Below, piece by piece: positions 1 to 9,420 of a stretch of DNA of 64,000 nt. Source of the stretch: Rapana venosa (taxonomy: Eukaryota > Mollusca > Gastropoda > Neogastropoda > Muricidae); contig CM054154.1 of the NCBI GenBank assembly GCA_028751875.1, forward strand, positions 57,264,788-57,328,787, in the 5' to 3' direction. The position numbers and the translations under genes are program-made. The notes under the pieces were generated by a model that was not told the origin of the DNA, searched no databases, and was given only the letters and a program-made list of their open reading frames with translations. Position 1 is the first letter of the stretch. The number at the start of each line of letters is the position of its first letter.

Positions 1-226
1 CTCTTGCTTCACCACCTCAGCCTGAGTGTGGAAGAAGATACTGATGAACACGGATAGGGTCACCCGTTGTCACTGGCAGGCCACACTCCAGCGTTTGATC
101 AGAGGGGAGGTCTGTCAGCACATGCTGAAAGTCTTCACAGACATCCCCGACCTTCTTCTTTTGCCCTGAGGTCAATGCAGGACCAATCAGAACATCCTCC
201 CAGAACTCTTCAGCCTTAAGTGGCAT
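1..226 (-). pseudogene. pol: Start of Gypsy reverse transcriptase region (truncated by window edge)
   Basis: A 69-codon open stretch contains DVCEDFQHVLTDLPSDQTLE and then TTGDPIRVHQYLLPHS. This is the conserved lead-in to Ty3/Gypsy RT (pattern F.dvftDlPg.T.l..H.i.t....PIR.rpY.lP). The palm motifs would lie beyond position 1. It follows the integrase C-terminus directly, which sets the unusual INT-RT order. Length and stops in flanking frames show a decayed copy. Confidence 0.7.
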
Positions 227-299
227 CAGAGATATTCAAGTGTGGAGTTCTACAGGGTATCTCTCTTCTACCACTACTGGGATGATGCCTGCCCCTGTC

Positions 300-1300
300 T
301 TCTCTTCTCTGTCTATGAAGAGTTTGAGAAGGTTTGCGGGAAAATCTTGGGCTTACCGCAGATCAGGATTTTGTAGTCCCAATCTCCCATGGGCTCCAGC
401 ACTATATAATTATGGGCCTTGCCACGACAACTGGAGTTTGTCTCCAGGTTCCATCCAGCGCTCATGGGCTTTTCAGTTATAAATCCGCTTATATCTTCGT
501 GAAGCGGATTGGAGGTTATCCTGGGCAATCTTACAGGTCACCTCAAGCCTGTTTCAGTGGTCATTGGCATACTGGACCTCCGTTTTGGTCTCTGGGGTAA
601 CATCCTCTTCTTGCGTCGACAGGTAGTGTAGCAGGGCCATGAGCCCTCTCACCGTTTGCCCCAAAGAGCAACTCGAAGGGAGATAATTGCATGCTCTCCT
701 GGCGAACCTCCCTGTATGCAAATAGGATGGCAGGCAGATACCTGTCCCAGTCCTGTGGATGCCCCAAACACATACATTGGACCAGCGTTGCGTTGAAGCG
801 TTCCACCAGGCCATTAGCCTGGGCGTGATGGGAGTCGTGATGACACCTTTGATGCCCAGGAGGCACTGAACTTCAACCATGAAGCTCACTGGCAACTGGT
901 CCCTGATCTGAGACCCTCTCGGGAAAAGCATACATGAGACCACATGCAAAAAGCCTCGTACAACGGACGTCAAGTTTGAGAGGGACAGCATCTGGGTACC
1001 TGGTGGGCATAGCCACCATGACCAGGATGTACCTGCGACCCTCTCTGGAGCTGGGCGATGGGGATGAAATCAGCCCACCTCTCGAGGGGTACTCACTAAG
1101 GCAACCTCGCCATGGAACTCGGTGTTCTTTCCTCTTGGTGTGTTTTTGGAACCAAAATCAGGAGGGCATTGCGGGATATCACATACCTTACAGGACTGTA
1201 ACCTCCTGATCCACCTCCAATGACTGCCTTGATGGCAAAGGGCCCGAAGAAAATCTCTCTCAAACTGTGAGGAACCACAACGGCACCATCCCGCTCTGGA
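300..1300 (-). pseudogene. pol: Gypsy integrase remnant
   Basis: From high to low coordinates I see: VVVPHSLRE near 1,290 (the stretch before the zinc-binding HHCC module, whose histidines look lost); LQSCKVCDIPQC near 1,190 (the CxxC half of the zinc finger); MVAMPTRYPDAVPLK near 1,040-1,000 (start of the DDE core); ANGLVERFNAT near 800 (the end of the core, including the catalytic Glu context); LPAILFAYREV; and a C-terminal segment with MGDWDYKI near 390. These match Ty3/Gypsy integrases in order. The parts sit in different frames, with several frameshifts and stops. Confidence 0.8.
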
Positions 1301-1760
1301 AATTCGGTGAAGATCTTCCTCTTGGTGTGGTTATGGGGTCTGGCAGACCCAAAACTAGGAAATGGCACCTTGCTGGATAGGTCTTCCGATATACCCCGTC
1401 CAAATCTCCACAGTACGGTGCAAGAAGAGGCCCTAAAAAACTCCCAATCACCTGCAGCAGGCCCATGGTCACCCCAGAAGGGGAATTCCCCAAAACCTCT
1501 CAAACGGTGTAAGAACCACGACGTGTTTCCCAAACCGGCTCCCCTTTCTGAAGCATTGGCCAAACACCACCAAAATATGGGGTCGCCCGATCGCCACCCG
1601 CTTTCAAATGGGGCTGCTTTCTCAACCTACCAGGCTGTGATAGAGAGGCCACAGGACTGGCACAAAAAGGGTCTTCCGATTCCTCAAAGACAGAGTTCTA
1701 CCTACGGTGCAGGAAAGGAAACAAACTGCGCCCCACCTTCACACCCGCGTTACCGCCATG
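1257..1760 (-). repeat. Imperfect internal duplication in the Gypsy pol region
   Basis: Short blocks recur in the same order: ctctcaaactgtgaggaacc at 1,257 resembles ctctcaaacggtgtaagaac at 1,497; the boxes gtcttccgat and gtgcaagaag/gtgcaggaaa also occur twice (about 1,382 and 1,668; 1,423 and 1,708). The spacing varies between about 240 and 290 bp, so indels have accumulated. It covers the zinc-finger lead-in of the integrase. Judged by eye only. Confidence 0.35.
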
Positions 1761-1899
1761 TGGCCTAGTGGAAGCTTCCCGCAAAGTCTTTCTGCTTAAT
1801 CGGGAAAAGTTTGCCCGATGGTGTTCCCACCTGGACCCGCTTGAAACGATTTTCACACCGGGTGGCACACATCTGCTCCATCAAATATGTTTTGGGTTC

Positions 1900-2440
1900 G
1901 ACAACCCTTTAATCCTTTGACCCATCTTTCAGACTGGAGGCTGTAGCTTCTATGCTACCTACACAACTGGGCTGCTTCTGCACAGCGGCTAGGTTCCAAA
2001 AAAGTGTATACTGCAGGATCCGCACAAACTGCTCTGACCCACAGACCCTGAGGCAAACTGGCAAATAAGAAGAGAGCGCCGGCTCTCCAGCTGCTTCAGA
2101 GCCCTTCCTTGCCAGTGCCCCAAACCTACCTGACGTAAGTGTCAGGGTTAGCCAGAGTACATGTGCCTCAACTGGTCCCATAGTCAGCCCTTGGAACATT
2201 GCCCTCCGCACCTGGCGTGGAGAGTAAAATCAGTCCTGTAGGCACGTTGCTGACGCTGTGTTGGGCCCGTAATTCAGCGCCCTCTTTAAGACCTTTGGGG
2301 ATTGGGGGCCCGAAACTTTCACCTAGCGGGATGTTCACATACTGTACCTTCGCAATGGCTCTTCCTGCAACAGCTCGCTTATGGGTTCCAATGTAAAGCC
2401 TTCGCTCTGGCAAGATCCAAAACAAAACCGTCAATACACA
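1900..2440 (-). pseudogene. pol: Possible Gypsy protease/linker region
   Basis: Two overlapping open stretches (88 and 100 codons) lie between gag-like and integrase sequence, where aspartic protease is expected. RAVAGRAIAKVQYVNIP resembles the strand that follows the active site in protease domains of this group. I cannot see a clean DTG/DSG triad, so the call rests on position and weak resemblance. It could equally be an inter-domain linker. Confidence 0.35.
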
Positions 2441-2639
2441 CTCAGATAGGCAACTGAGCTAACTCGCTCCCAATTCTCATGCACGCCAGAATCTCCCTCA
2501 CTCAACTCGCACCCAAAGTCAAGCCCCTGCCTCCTTCGCCATGCCCTAAACTCTCCTCTCTGGAAAGCCTCACATTCGCCAGACGGAAGACTTGCAGCGC
2601 GTCAACCCCCATTCATGCATTCCTCTCTGTTGTCAATGA

Positions 2640-4208
2640 ATGAATCAAGCAACCTGAAAGAAGCATGAGAGATAAGTATCTTGATCCTTGCTGTCACAGA
2701 GCCAGTTGCTCCACAGCTCCCCATGACAACTAGTCAATATCGTCCACTTCTTTTAAGAAATTTCCACGCTGGACCTGCAATATTTACACCTTACCAAAAA
2801 CACGACCCGACCCTCGCAACTGTTATCCCGAGTCTAACCCAACTTTTCTCTTTAAGTCCTTGGGAATCTGTTCTGAAACAACTCAACAAAACCATCTCTC
2901 CAATAACACCTTTCCCCTTCAATTCTGATCCAGCCTAACCACAGCCCGACACACCCTAGTCCACACTAAACCCGCTCTGACAAGCCACTCCGAAAATCTC
3001 CTTCCTCATCTTCTTGACTATCGTCACTTCAACTATAGACCATTCAATCTCTCCCGTCTTCAAACGTATTACAGGCACAGCCCTCACTGTTTTCATACCC
3101 ACAAAACCGAATCAAACAGTTCCGAAACAAGATTCAATCATCACCTTCAAACTGGAATGTTTAGTCTACTTATCAGTTCTTGGCCCGTCTCATCACAAAT
3201 CTCTCACTCTCAAATACCTTCACAAAAGAATATAACCGCCTCTCAGAGCAGCATAATTTGTTATACTGTCTTCAATTCTTACAGTGATACTGAAAAGGTC
3301 CCTGAAAAATTGTTCTGCCTTCAAGAATATCCAAAATTGTTACAAAATTTACTGCAATGCGAAGATAAACCGAAGCCATAGCTTCTAGGTCGAATCCAAT
3401 TGTCTGCCCTCACAACTGCTTCAAAGAATTCGACAATCTTTGTCCTCAATCCCGCTTGGGAAATATCAGGGGTCTTTATCGACAACACACCTCCATGCCT
3501 AAATTTCATACCCAACCTCCACATGCTACATATTACATCATATCGTGGAGTTCAAAGTAACCTGTCCACATGCACATCCAAAACTAATACGTCTCTCAAT
3601 CTCCAGGTCTAGATATTGCAATTCTCATTGCGGTCCTGCCATCATATATAATCCACTCTCTTCAACTATACAAAACTCTGCCAGCCCGACAAGTCCTCAA
3701 AAGAAAGCATCTGAGCACCCTATCCTCTCTTGCGATCTCTCCACTGTTGCCTGTGTCACGGAGAGTAAACTATAAAGAATCAAGTACCCTCTACGTTACA
3801 AATATGTCTCCACATAAACAGCACACTCTGTGATTAACTGTGTCTATCACTGTATGCTTCTGTTCCCTCTGCTCTGCCTGCAGATACTTGAGCTTACAAT
3901 GATCTAAGATACAACCAAATTCCACAGTTGGCCTCGCTCTTCCGTTCTATTTCTGGTCCATTCGTGATTCTAATGACCTCCCTACTCCCCTCATCAAAAG
4001 CCTACTTTTGACACTTTTAAATCCACCTCAAAACCATTTATTTCAAATCCAAGTCTTTCCCCCCTCTTGTTTCATCTCATTTCGTCCTTACTCACAATAC
4101 AAAAACCCCACCACCCTGCCAAAGTAAAACATCCTCTTGGTGTGTGTGTGCGCGCGCGCAGCCGCGTGTTTGGGGTGTGCGCACCCGTGTGTGTGTGTGT
4201 GCGCACCC

Positions 4209-4242
<34 letters not shown>

Positions 4243-4392
4243 GTGTGCGTGTGCCCGCATGTGTGTGTGCCCGCATGTGTGTTTACATTTCAATTTGTAA
4301 AAACTATTAATTTAACTTGTTGCATATGTGAGAGTAGGATGAATGCAAGCGCTTTGATTTGTTTTTGCAAGATATAGCGCTATACAAATTGC

Positions 4393-4425
<33 letters not shown>

Positions 4426-4428
4426 GCT
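2640..4428 (+). mobile_element. Non-LTR family A (CR1/L2-like) copy, decayed RT and intact 3' tail
   Basis: About 2,830-3,200 aligns by eye with the family A RT at 50,880-51,330: both carry gttctgaaacaactcaacaa-like, caggtacagccctcgc-like and agattcaatcatcacct-like blocks in order. From about 4,015 the conserved 3' region follows: a Cterminal-like aaatccacctcaaaaccatt segment, caccctgccaaag, a GT tract, then gcgctttgatttgtttttgc, agatatagcgctata and an ATT repeat ending near 4,425. The copy sits inside the Gypsy element between its pol and gag parts. The left boundary is uncertain by tens of bases. No long frame survives. Confidence 0.65.
4138..4285 (+). repeat. GT/GC-rich microsatellite inside the family A 3' UTR
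   Basis: Alternating TG and CG tracts with short CCCG interruptions. The same position in the other family A tails (45,570-45,605 and 51,672-51,690) also holds a TG tract, so the microsatellite grew from a seed carried by the element. Translations of this tract in either strand are meaningless. Confidence 0.9.
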
Positions 4429-4429
4429 C

Positions 4430-4860
4430 ATGCTCCTCTCGCTCCAGCTGAAGTTGCTGACTGAAAAGAGCTTCCCTCCGATCCTTCTCTTCCCTATGGA
4501 GGTGGAGTTCCTCCTGTCGTTCTTCCCTATGGAGGTGGAGTTCCTCCTGTCGTTCTTCCCTATGGAGGTGGAGTTCCTCCTGTCGTTCTTCCCTATGGAA
4601 GTGGAGTTCCTCCTCTCAGAGTCACTCCTTCCCCCTTTCTCTTTCAGCACATCTCCTGCTGCTGTAACAGGAGACACAATGATGCCCAGTCTCAGCTGAG
4701 GGAGGTGGCTGGACCAGAGTATGCTGCTCATAGGAAGGGGTGGCTGTTGGTGCAAGGAACTTCACCAAGAGTCCCCTCCACTTTATCCGACAGCCAACCC
4801 TGGTCAATCCCCCGTGCCCTACTTCGTTTCCTGATAAATGAACCCTTGAGCTACGGGACA
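4430..4860 (-). pseudogene. gag: Gypsy gag-like coiled-coil region
   Basis: In one minus-strand frame the sequence reads as charged heptad-like repeats, REERQEELHLH repeated, followed by QQLQLEREEHER. Such Glu/Arg-rich coiled coils are common near the N-terminus of gag proteins of mollusc and fish Gypsy elements. It lies between the primer-binding site side (higher coordinates) and pol (lower), the expected place for gag. Stops on either side show decay. Function is inferred from position and composition only. Confidence 0.5.
4489..4617 (+). repeat. 33-bp tandem repeat, nearly four copies
   Basis: The unit starts cttccctatggaggtggagt and ends cctgtcgtt. Copies begin at 4,489, 4,522, 4,555 and 4,588 (the last partial, with one a-for-g change). 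Being a multiple of three, it keeps the minus-strand coiled-coil frame open and adds 11 residues per unit. Confidence 0.95.
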
Positions 4861-5044
4861 AGTGGAAGTGTCAGTGATGGAGACAATATTCTCCCCGCCT
4901 ACAGTAGTTTCACAGTCCTAGGCGTTGACATCGGACTGTCACTGTCAGGTGGTCCTTTGGTTCCCTGTCTCCCTACCGTACCACTAAGGATGCTCCCCCC
5001 CCCCCCCCTCCAGGACTTATCTCACTACAAAAAACAGAAAACCC

Positions 5045-5997
5045 AAACAAAAACTATTGATTGTAACTAGCTGCATGTGAATGAGTAGGATGAATGAAAG
5101 TGCTTTGATTTGTTTTTGCAAGATATAGCGTTACGATCACAAACCTCCGCTTCGCAGATGACATTGATGGAATAGCAGGATCAGAAAAAGAGCTTGCCAG
5201 CGTAACAGAACACTTGGATAAGGCCTCCAAAACATACGGCATGGAAATCAGTGCAGAGAAGACCAAACTGATGACTAATAACACCAACGGCATTAGCACT
5301 GATATCAGGGTTAATGACCAGAAGCTGGAAACAGTTCAAAGCTTCAAGTACCTGGGAGCCATTGTATCCGACCAGGGATCCAAGCCAAAGTAGTTTGCAG
5401 ACTGCACAGACAATAACAGCTTTGTCAAAACTAAACACCATCTGGAGAGATAAAATATCTCACTTATCTCCAAATCAACTAATGCGCTCCCTGTCATATC
5501 CATATTTCTGTATGCCTGTGAATCATGGACCCTGACTGCAGATTTGGAGAGAGAAGAATACAGGCAGTGAGATGAGATGCTTTCGAACTCCTTGGCATCT
5601 CCTACAAAGACCACATAAGCAACGAAAGCATGCATAACAGAATCCAGCAAACCATTGGACCCTATGAGAACCTTCTAACGTCGTGAAAAAGCGTAAACAT
5701 AAGTGGTATGGGCATGTCACAAGATCCCAAGGAATTACAAAGACATTTTTGCAAGGCACTGTCCAAGGAGGAAGAAGAAGAGGCAGACCAAGGAAGAGCT
5801 GGAGATAACATCAGTGAATGGACAGGCCTAGAACTCAACCAAACCCTGAGAAAGGCAGAACAGAGAGAGGAATGGAGGGAACTGGTTGCTGAGTCTTTGA
5901 GGGTGCCCCCACGGTCGTCAGACTACGGGACAAATAGATAGATAGATAGCGTTATATAAATTCCATTTATTATTATTATTATTATTATTATTACTAC
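5045..5997 (+). mobile_element. Short family A tail fragment, split by an RTE-alpha insertion
   Basis: The left half (about 5,060-5,139) contains gtgctttgatttgtttttgc and agatatagcg; the right half (5,941-5,997) resumes with agcgttatataaattccatt and an ATT repeat. Removing 5,131-5,949 restores a normal family A tail. This fragment itself lies in the Gypsy leader/gag region. A possible TSD is actac (near 5,024-5,028 and 5,993-5,997), too short to rely on. Confidence 0.75.
5131..5949 (+). mobile_element. RTE-alpha 5'-truncated copy (RT end and C-terminal domain) with GATA tail
   Basis: Begins in RT at LRFADDIDGIAGSEKELA, the catalytic FADD box, continues with GMEISAEKTKLMTNN and FKYLGAIVSDQGSKPK, then the C-terminal stretch (YACESWTL, ISYKDH, KWYGHVTRSQGI, FLQGTVQGGRRRGRP) and ends at DYGTNR with a short GATA repeat. 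These are hallmarks of the RTE-like endonuclease-RT proteins often annotated HmRTE. Several frameshifts break it after the GSKPK segment. It is flanked by the 9-bp repeat atagcgtta, consistent with target-primed insertion into the family A tail. Confidence 0.85.
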
Positions 5998-6500
5998 GCC
6001 CTGTGCCTGGCGGAACTCCTTGCGCGCAATGCGTCTGTGCTCGTGTGGTCGGACCTGATTCTGTCTTCCGAGGGTTTAATCAAGCCCTGGGTGTCCCCGA
6101 ACTAAACTGATCCATGATAGAGAAAAGAAAGGAAATGCTAACTCCTCTCTCACCAGGTGAGGGGAACCTGTGTATTATTCCAAGCATTCCGCAAAGGAAA
6201 ATCAGGTAAGTTTATTCTGGGTGGAAATACCGGCACTTACCAGGGAACCAGGACCCACTGATGCTACCTGGGGTGCTGCTGCTGATATTCCTTAACAAAC
6301 AAGTCTCAGGGACACAACAGGTTGCTGCCAAGATAAACTATGCTACCCACAGCCCATTAACTTAAAATTGCAATCATTCACAGGCACACTACAGCCACAT
6401 AAACTTAAGCCACAATAATGCTTAACTAAGGGGAAACAGAGGGCAGACAACACAACCTGTCTGCGTGCTCTAAGCAGTGACTGAAGTTCCGATCGAGCCT
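5998..6500 (-). other. Gypsy 5' leader and gag start region
   Basis: Lies between the primer-binding site and the first insertion. A minus-strand ATG at 6,115 opens MDQFSSGTPRA and then stops, so either the gag start is elsewhere or it is broken. No other motif is visible. Confidence 0.4.
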
Positions 6501-6518
6501 ATCCCGGACGAACCCCCA
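6501..6518 (-). promoter_or_regulatory. Primer-binding site for tRNA-Pro
   Basis: On the minus strand it reads TGGGGGTTCGTCCGGGAT, matching the 18-nt complement of the tRNA-Pro 3' end at 17 of 18 positions. It starts four bases after the LTR end (…GTGACA). Reverse transcription of LTR elements is primed from this site, so it fixes both the orientation and the 3' boundary of the 5' LTR. Confidence 0.85.
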
Positions 6519-6522
6519 AAAA

Positions 6523-7523
6523 TGTCACGGCTGCCGCCCAGATCCCTGCAGGAATCCATACGTAGCCGAGACAGGTCGTTGTTAAAGGAAAGGGAGCTCC
6601 ATCCTTCCAGGCACGATTCAGCACAACACAAGCCAGGTGAAACAAACAATACTTTATTACACTCAATCATACACACAAATAATAACAACCTACCAGCTAA
6701 ACATCACACTATTCCCACCCCTCCTGCCAGTTCCCTAAACCCACTATCCCCCTTAACAATAAATTAAAAACTTAATAAAGAAACGAAAGACTCATCCATC
6801 ACAGTCTTACACACACACGCTCACTGACATACGTGATCCTCCCTGAACCATTCCCACACACACATCCGACCTCCAGACGATGGACAGTTCATTCAGGGGG
6901 AAGGGAGAGGGACCTGAGGGTGACCTAGCTGTAATGTCACTTGCTGCGTTGAGTCATGGCAGTCCTCAACGGCTGACCAAACACAACACCAGGCTGCCAG
7001 TGCTCCTTTCAGGTCGTCGGGTCTCTTCTGCATGCTGCCAGATCTCCAGTACAGATTTCCAGCGCAGCTCACCTAGCTGGTGTACGTGGGGACATTCATG
7101 GCCACTGGCGATACACTGACTTCAGTCAGTTCGGGTCTCTCGCTTCGGCTGAGAGTTTGGCTCCCCAGCATTCCCTCACCGAGCTGGTTGCAGACACAGG
7201 GATGACCTAACCGGGCAGAGTCACATCTACGGGTGTGGAATCACCACTCACAGAAAGGAGATACACGGGTAGCTTGCCTCTCGGCCTACCCGCCTGTAAT
7301 TATAGAGAATTCCTTTCTGCAGTTTCTGAATAAATAAAATAAAATGAAATAACGTACCCGGCACATGTTGCATGCCAACGGGATAAAGAAACAAACATCA
7401 GACATCCACACGTGGGAATGGGGTGCCTAAAGGTGAGGGTTAAGGATCCTCCGTCAGTCCCCGAAGACCTTGATTCCTCCGTCATGTGGAGATCGAGGTG
7501 GGGGTGGTAAGGGGTATGAGACA
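6523..7523 (-). repeat. Gypsy 5' LTR (inner boundary firm, outer boundary tentative)
   Basis: The inner end reads …GCAGCCGTGACA on the minus strand, directly before the primer-binding site. The outer end is tentatively placed at 7,523, where the minus strand starts TGTCTCATACC, giving a TGTC…GACA inverted end and about 1.0 kb. The outer end cannot be confirmed because the partner LTR and the TSD partner are not in the window. Confidence 0.55.
6653..6658 (-). promoter_or_regulatory. Possible LTR polyadenylation signal
   Basis: AATAAA on the minus strand (within GTGTAATAAAGTATTG), 130 bases before the LTR inner end, a usual position for the R-region signal of an LTR. Confidence 0.45.
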
Positions 7524-8033
7524 TGTTGATTGTTTATTGATATGCAGCATGTTAAAAAGTTCTTATATCATCATCAGCAGCAGCAGTGATATTCAGTGAT
7601 CTTCTACTGAGAGAATTTTTTCAAATCGTTATTATACAGTCCAAATGGATCGTTATTATGATTGTTATGGACTTAAATGACTCTATCCTGTCGTAGATGA
7701 TATTTTCTCTTGTTGGTAACAGTTTAAAATATTGTTTTATTATTTGTTTTATTTTTTCCAGATTATATTCTGCTAGAAATTGGGTTGGTGTTTTTATTTT
7801 ATTTTACTGTTGTATACTTAAGAATTACGTTAGATTTACATGCTCCTACTTTTTTTTTAATTGTAGATTTTGTACAGTAACCCCCTCCCTAACTCCCCCT
7901 CCCCCTCCCCTCCCCCCTGGCCTTTTTATTTCTAATTAAAGTAATATGCATTTAGTGAAGAGACGTAAAAGGAAATTCCGACACACACGCACTCTCTCTG
8001 TCTCTCTCTCTCTCTCTCTCCTCTCTCTCTCCA

Positions 8034-8090
<57 letters not shown>

Positions 8091-8494
8091 GCACTCACTC
8101 ACTCAAATACAAGTTGAAGATGGTAAGTTTTCTGAAAACACACGCTTCTTCATAAAAGCAGAGCGCTGCAAAGGAACCAAAGCCATAACTGGAACCACCA
8201 AATAAACAATGATTATAAGAATACATCGTGAGCAAGAAATATTGTGAATACTATTTTTGCTGTCAAAAAACCACTTTTGGCCTGTTCAACTACTATTTTT
8301 CATTTGCTTGGGTAGGCAGGTCTGTTATAGTGGTCAGATGGCTGACACTAATGACTGCCAGACTTTTACCCCACGCTCTCCATCACCCTGCTTCTTGCTC
8401 CGCTCTGCTCTGCGGGGTAACTTGCTATGATGTGTTTATTTATGGCCTCACTGTGCCAACAGGGAGAATCTGACTCCACCCTTTCCGCCCTCCC

Positions 8495-8525
<31 letters not shown>

Positions 8526-9027
8526 GAAGGTTAGTCTGCATGCAGACATGTTCAATCTCTTCTCTATGTTTATTGTTTGTATGTTACAATTATGCCTGTT
8601 GTTTTAGGGAGGGATGGGGAGAGAGAGAGAGTTAGTTAAAAATGTCTTCTTTTGTGTGATTGTGCTTCTGCCTACAGCTCTCCTGTTTATCTTCATGTAT
8701 GTTTTGACTGCTGTCACATCAACCAGTATGACAGAAAGTACATGGAGTTTGGAGTCAAAAGAAAGCTTGTTTCAAGCATGTTTTAAAGAGAGCTTCGGTT
8801 GTCTTTTTTTGACAATTCACTGTACAAGAGGATGTGTGAAAGACAAGGGTAATTTACGGCTGAACACGGCTATAGCACAAGCCCTGCCACAAGTGCTGCC
8901 TTTCCTTTTGCCCTGTTTATTTATATCCACGCCCTGCCAGCTGCGGGTCATGAACTTTGACTGTGGAACTAAACGGAGGCAATGAGAAGCAGTGCTATAT
9001 TAAGAGGAAACTTGTGCATTCTTTCAG
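7524..9027. other. Low-complexity, probably intronic sequence upstream of the RhoGAP exon
   Basis: AT-rich DNA with a C-rich patch (7,880-7,917), a CT array and a run of C then A (8,494-8,525). A 123-codon open frame at 8,614-8,985 has no recognisable domain and does not end in a plausible splice donor, so I leave it out as a gene. Confidence 0.4.
7988..8088 (+). repeat. CT microsatellite
   Basis: About 100 bp of (CT)n with a few extra C or A bases. Serine/leucine-rich translations here are artefacts. Confidence 0.95.
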
Positions 9028-9135
9028 AACACTGCAATACCTGATGCAACACCTGGCTCAAGTGGCAAGTCACGGCTCTCAAACTGGGATGCATTCCAAG
9101 AACCTGGCCATCGTGTGGGCTCCAAACCTGCTGAG
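9028..9135 (+). CDS. Single internal exon of a RhoGAP-domain protein
   Basis: A clear exon: acceptor cttgtgcattctttcag ends at 9,027 and donor gtgaga begins at 9,136. The 108 bp read in phase as TLQYLMQHLAQVASHG, SQTGMHSKNLAIVWAP and NLLR, with one base of a split codon before and two bases after. This is the conserved core of RhoGAP domains containing the NLAIVWAPNLLR motif, which carries the invariant Asn that contacts the small GTPase. RhoGAP proteins speed GTP hydrolysis by Rho-family GTPases. The wording is closest to the ARHGAP31/32/33 group (CdGAP/RICS), but that choice is from memory. No neighbouring exon is recognised in the window, so introns must be long and full of repeats. This is the only host-gene piece I can support. 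Confidence 0.85.
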
Positions 9136-9284
9136 GTGAGAGAGAGAGAGTGAGGGGTAAGCTATGTTAATGTATGTCTGTGTGCCTGTTGTGAATGTGA
9201 ATGCACATGGTAGGCTTCATTAATTCAAAACTAAAGAAATTTGTATGTAATAAACACCTGATTCTGCGTTGGTAACAGATCAAA

Positions 9285-9420
9285 TTGTTGTGTGTTACAA
9301 GCCAGATTCATGTGGGTTAAAAGCCCAATTTATTTGATTTTTAAGCATGTAGGCTACAATTTTCATATGAGCTTCAAACCCAAATTTGTGTTTCAAAACA
9401 ATGTGGGTTAACTAACTTAG
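9285..9420 (+). repeat. Degenerate minisatellite, first block
   Basis: Irregular copies of a ~24-bp unit resembling ttacaagccagattcatgtg, with gattcatgtgggtta at 9,306 and related pieces to 9,415. Same unit as the block at 10,340-10,770. Confidence 0.6.

Larger units (their letters stand above)
1..7523 (-). mobile_element. Degenerate Ty3/Gypsy LTR retrotransposon, integrase upstream of RT, cut by the left edge
   Basis: Read on the minus strand, the order is LTR (6,523-7,523), tRNA-Pro primer-binding site, leader, gag-like coiled coil, protease-like region, integrase, then the start of RT running off position 1. Integrase before RT is unlike ordinary Ty3/Gypsy elements and matches the known Gmr1-like group. 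Two plus-strand non-LTR insertions (about 2,640-4,428 and 5,045-5,997) split the element. All frames carry stops and frameshifts, so it is dead. The second LTR, if present, lies outside the window. The order of domains is seen directly; the Gmr1 assignment is inference from that order. Confidence 0.75.

Noticed and set aside
4067..4300. Cys/Val/Arg-rich and His/Thr-rich open frames
   Set aside because: They are translations of the GT/GC microsatellite; both strands stay open because the repeat lacks stop codons.
5993..5997. actac as TSD of the family A tail fragment
   Set aside because: Five bases in low-complexity surroundings are too likely by chance.
8614..8985. 123-codon frame just upstream of the RhoGAP exon
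   Set aside because: No RhoGAP similarity, ends in a stop before the true acceptor at 9,027, and no donor is seen.
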